Source: Nosema muscidifuracis
Taxonomy: Eukaryota; Microsporidia; Nosematidae
Reading direction: 5' to 3'
Length of the DNA: 64,000 nucleotides
Assembly (NCBI GenBank): GCA_028335825.1
Contig: JAIOKI010000006.1
Span: forward strand, 310,001 to 374,000
Shown here: in pieces, positions 61,762 through 64,000 of the stretch
Layout of the letters: each line of letters begins with the position of its first letter
Position numbering within the stretch: position 1 is the stretch's first letter
Position numbers and translations under genes: made by a program
The notes under the pieces: generated by a model
Told to the model about the DNA's origin: nothing
Databases searched by the model: none
The model's input: only the letters and a program-made list of their open reading frames with translations

Positions 61762-62125
61762 TTAGTAAAGGCCTTGGCAAGCCATATTAAGATTCCAGAG
61801 TTACAAAAGAAACTTACAAGAGTTAATCCAGTTTTAGATAACTGTATTGTAGGTAGTAAAAGACATCGCAGACGTGATACAACATTTACTTTCTTTGCTG
61901 TAAAGAAAGTACAAAAAGACAACTTTATTAATGCATTAAAGCAGTTAAACATTAATGTGTTAAAAGAAAAACCAGCTAAGTTTAAGCAGGTACAAAAGTT
62001 AAAGACTCTTGACAAAGTTAAGCTTTGTAGTCTTAATATAAATCATCTTTATGGGAAGAAGGAAGACTTAGAGATCCTTTTGAAAGTAGAGAAACCATCA
62101 ATTTTATGTCTACAAGAAACATGGG
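61720..62125 (+). mobile_element. Chimeric LINE piece: ORF1 start joined in frame to the ORF2 endonuclease start
   Basis: ATG 61720 opens with 42 bp identical to the start of the ORF1 at 62126 (MGLDNCKKNTPQRC). At 61762 it continues in frame into ORF2-like sequence: a basic stretch, then KLCSLNINHLYGKKEDLEILL and CLQETW, matching the endonuclease start of copy B. It breaks off after QETW and the next LINE begins at once. The junctions show no GT/AG signals, so splicing is unlikely; template switching or recombination between LINE copies is more plausible. Confidence 0.75.
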
Positions 62126-64000
62126 ATGGGGTTAGACAATTGTAAAAAAAACACTCCGCAGAGATGCAGCACAAACGAGGACTTACCAACCTCAAAAGTA
62201 CAGAAAGATAGTCAAACATCTTTACTGGAAGGAATTAAAAGTAGTTATGGTACTCTTAGCACTGGTAATGCTTTGTACTATGACATAAAAAAATTGAATA
62301 GTCTCTACTCAAAAACAGAAGTTTTGTTTGAAAAAGCAAGTAAAAATTTTTATCATATTGATAAAGAAAAGAACAGAGATATTTACAACATCTCTAGATA
62401 CTCATTAAGTCTGATAGACTTGATTAAGCTCCAAGATGCACATGTTAAGTCGTGTCAACGTGAACTGAGTACACAAAAGAAGAAGTATGAATTACTTCAA
62501 AAACAAGTGAATGATCTCATCAACCGTGTCAATTATGATGATGTCAATAAAGTAAACGCTGAATCAATGAATGAAGTGAAGCAGGAAACTGCAATAAAAG
62601 ACAAAGATCGAACTCCTCATCCGGATAACTCGATTGTAAAAGAGGATGGTAAGGTCACCATGCCATCTCAAATAACAAGCATTGGATCGCCCAAGTCCTC
62701 TGCACTATCAGTCTTCCTTTCCAAGGTAGCAAAAGCTTCCTGCAAAGGCAGGAAACCAAAGAGTCCCATTCTTTTAAAGAGAACATCTGAAGAAGGATGG
62801 ACAAAGGTCGTAGCCAGCTACGGAAGATCAGTAGTGATCAAAAAAGATAGTCTATTGGCTGATAAAATGGAAGTTATCGATGACAACAGGTATACCTCAC
62901 TAATGCCTGATTGGATTCGTAACATTAACAACAGTGAAGAGTCATCTGATGACTCTAATGATAAGAGTTATCCCTTAGCTTATCTAGGGGATCCTAAAAG
63001 ACAACAGAGGTCGAAACGCCTTGATAAAAGTAACTACCCTCTGAGGCTATCAGAGGATGTAAAAAAAGAAAAGGAGCCGAAACACTCCATAAAAGATAAT
63101 ATACATCTAGATGCCAATATGTGTAATCTAGATGTTATCACAAAAGAAGGCCTCCAAGGGCCTATGATAGTAGACCACAAAGCGACTGACATCTTAATTG
63201 AGTCTGTAGAGTCCTTTGTGGAAACAATAAAAGAGGAACAATTTTCTAAGTTGCATAACTTGCAAGAGACTAAGAAAAATGTTGTACTCAACAAAAGGGA
63301 GAAGTCGAAACGCTTCACAAATAAAAACTACCCTAAGGTTGGCAAGCCGAAGGATGTTCTAAAAGTTCCCAGTAAAACCACTAAGGGAAGTGTGGTATCA
63401 CACAAACAAAAGAAAAATCTCTTAAGGAGACTTAGAGAAGACTCAGCTCATAAAAAAGTTGAAATAAAAAATTTTATTGCCCCTAAAATGAAGGACAATA
63501 GAGACAAAAAGCCAGTAAAGAAGAATACTGGAGAAAAATGGACAGATAAGCTGTCTAGAGAAGAACTCCTCAAAATCATGCTTGAGGGGAAGAAACCAGC
63601 CGAAAATAAGTATCGGCTGGTTACAATGGAAGGTCTACCATCAGGAGAGGGCCATAAAAATTTAGCTGTCTGGGCTAAGATACTAGGTGTTAAGGAATCA
63701 GATATTCCTTACATAAAAGATGTCAGTGGGAAGACGATCCTTTTAGTAAGATATGAAGCTGTTCTGAGAGTGGCAGACAGTCTTTGTAGAATTGCTGAGG
63801 GAGTCAGATGCCTGTCTGAGCCAAATGCCTTGAGACAGTTCTTGTCTTATAATAAAGATAAAATAGTAGCAGATCTTGCTGTTATTAAAAAAAGCTGGAA
63901 GTCTTTTGTTCCTCTGCAAAAGTCTATAAAAGTTATAGTACGATGTCTTAATAATTTGGAGACAAGTATGTTAAAAAAGTTTGCTTTAGATGATGAAGCT
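62126..64000 (+). CDS. LINE ORF1 protein, long intact N-terminal part, runs off the window
   Basis: Open for 625 codons from ATG 62126 to the window edge with no stop. Regions: N-terminal 40 residues; a helical, probably coiled-coil stretch (about 45-140) rich in Lys, Leu, Gln and Glu; a low-complexity Ser/Lys/Asp middle; a strongly basic section (about 390-465); and a C-terminal domain from about 470 (WTDKLSREELLKIMLEGKKP, then LLVRYEAVLRVADSL). That domain matches the end of the copy B ORF1. It is likely the RNA-binding, self-associating partner of ORF2. No recognised zinc knuckle. It is a third, diverged lineage compared with copy B. Confidence 0.85.
   Translation, partial: MGLDNCKKNTPQRCSTNEDLPTSKVQKDSQTSLLEGIKSSYGTLSTGNALYYDIKKLNSLYSKTEVLFEKASKNFYHIDKEKNRDIYNISRYSLSLIDLIKLQDAHVKSCQRELSTQKKKYELLQKQVNDLINRVNYDDVNKVNAESMNEVKQETAIKDKDRTPHPDNSIVKEDGKVTMPSQITSIGSPKSSALSVFLSKVAKASCKGRKPKSPILLKRTSEEGWTKVVASYGRSVVIKKDSLLADKMEVIDDNRYTSLMPDWIRNINNSEESSDDSNDKSYPLAYLGDPKRQQRSKRLDKSNYPLRLSEDVKKEKEPKHSIKDNIHLDANMCNLDVITKEGLQGPMIVDHKATDILIESVESFVETIKEEQFSKLHNLQETKKNVVLNKREKSKRFTNKNYPKVGKPKDVLKVPSKTTKGSVVSHKQKKNLLRRLREDSAHKKVEIKNFIAPKMKDNRDKKPVKKNTGEKWTDKLSREELLKIMLEGKKPAENKYRLVTMEGLPSGEGHKNLAVWAKILGVKESDIPYIKDVSGKTILLVRYEAVLRVADSLCRIAEGVRCLSEPNALRQFLSYNKDKIVADLAVIKKSWKSFVPLQKSIKVIVRCLNNLETSMLKKFALDDEA

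Noticed and set aside
61720-62125. Spliced LINE transcript copied back into DNA
   Set aside because: The joins show no GT/AG splice signals, and the ORF1 start recurs intact just downstream.
1-64000. CRISPR arrays, riboswitches or bacterial operons
   Set aside because: The rRNA and elements are eukaryotic (microsporidian), and no regularly spaced repeats were seen.
1-64000. tRNA genes
   Set aside because: None recognised by eye; a tRNA covariance search would be needed to exclude them in AT-rich DNA.

Overview
The window is microsporidian DNA, most like the Nosema/Vairimorpha group. The evidence is a very short small-subunit rRNA (about 1.24 kb) with the microsporidian 5' signature, a large-subunit rRNA whose 5' end carries a fused 5.8S-like segment with no ITS2, and strongly AT-rich sequence. 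The species call rests on remembered rRNA signatures, not on a search. I recognise no housekeeping protein gene; apart from the rDNA the window is almost entirely transposable elements and their decay.

Layout. (1) 1-8672 is a head-to-tail string of at least five 5'-truncated non-LTR retrotransposons, all on the + strand and joined 3' tail to next element without spacer. They encode an ORF1 protein and an ORF2 protein (AP-type endonuclease, reverse transcriptase, C-terminal CCHC knuckle). Two diverged subfamilies are interleaved, and both keep a cloverleaf-like RNA fold in the 3' UTR with changes on both sides of its stems. (2) About 8.2-15.4 kb and 35.2-42.6 kb are the arms of an inverted duplication separated by about 20 kb. 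Both arms carry the same hypothetical genes and the same 999-bp element, which has 21-bp terminal inverted repeats, 5-bp target duplications and gag/protease-like remains. Each arm also has a private Ty3/gypsy LTR element (11741-15312 on the left, 35385-38504 on the right), and the other arm keeps the empty site. (3) The spacer (15.4-35.2 kb) holds a decayed R4/Dong-like LINE and several decayed Ty3/gypsy fossils. (4) 42.6-57.2 kb is AT-rich decay with two more R4/Dong remains and further gypsy fossils, ending in a C-rich, G-poor segment. (5) 57233-61150 is one rDNA unit in the order SSU-ITS-LSU. (6) 61228-64000 is LINE sequence abutting the rDNA: a 3' fragment, a chimeric ORF1/ORF2 piece, and a long intact ORF1 running off the window.

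Working together: the AP-endonuclease LINE family looks the most recently active, because it has long open frames and a preserved 3' RNA fold. It occupies the left edge, the outer end of the right arm and the flank of the rDNA. The LTR elements and R4/Dong LINEs are mostly fossils. The inverted arms record an order of events: the 999-bp element inserted before the duplication, the two LTR elements after it, and parts of the arms appear to have been homogenised since. All distances, identities and folds were judged by eye.
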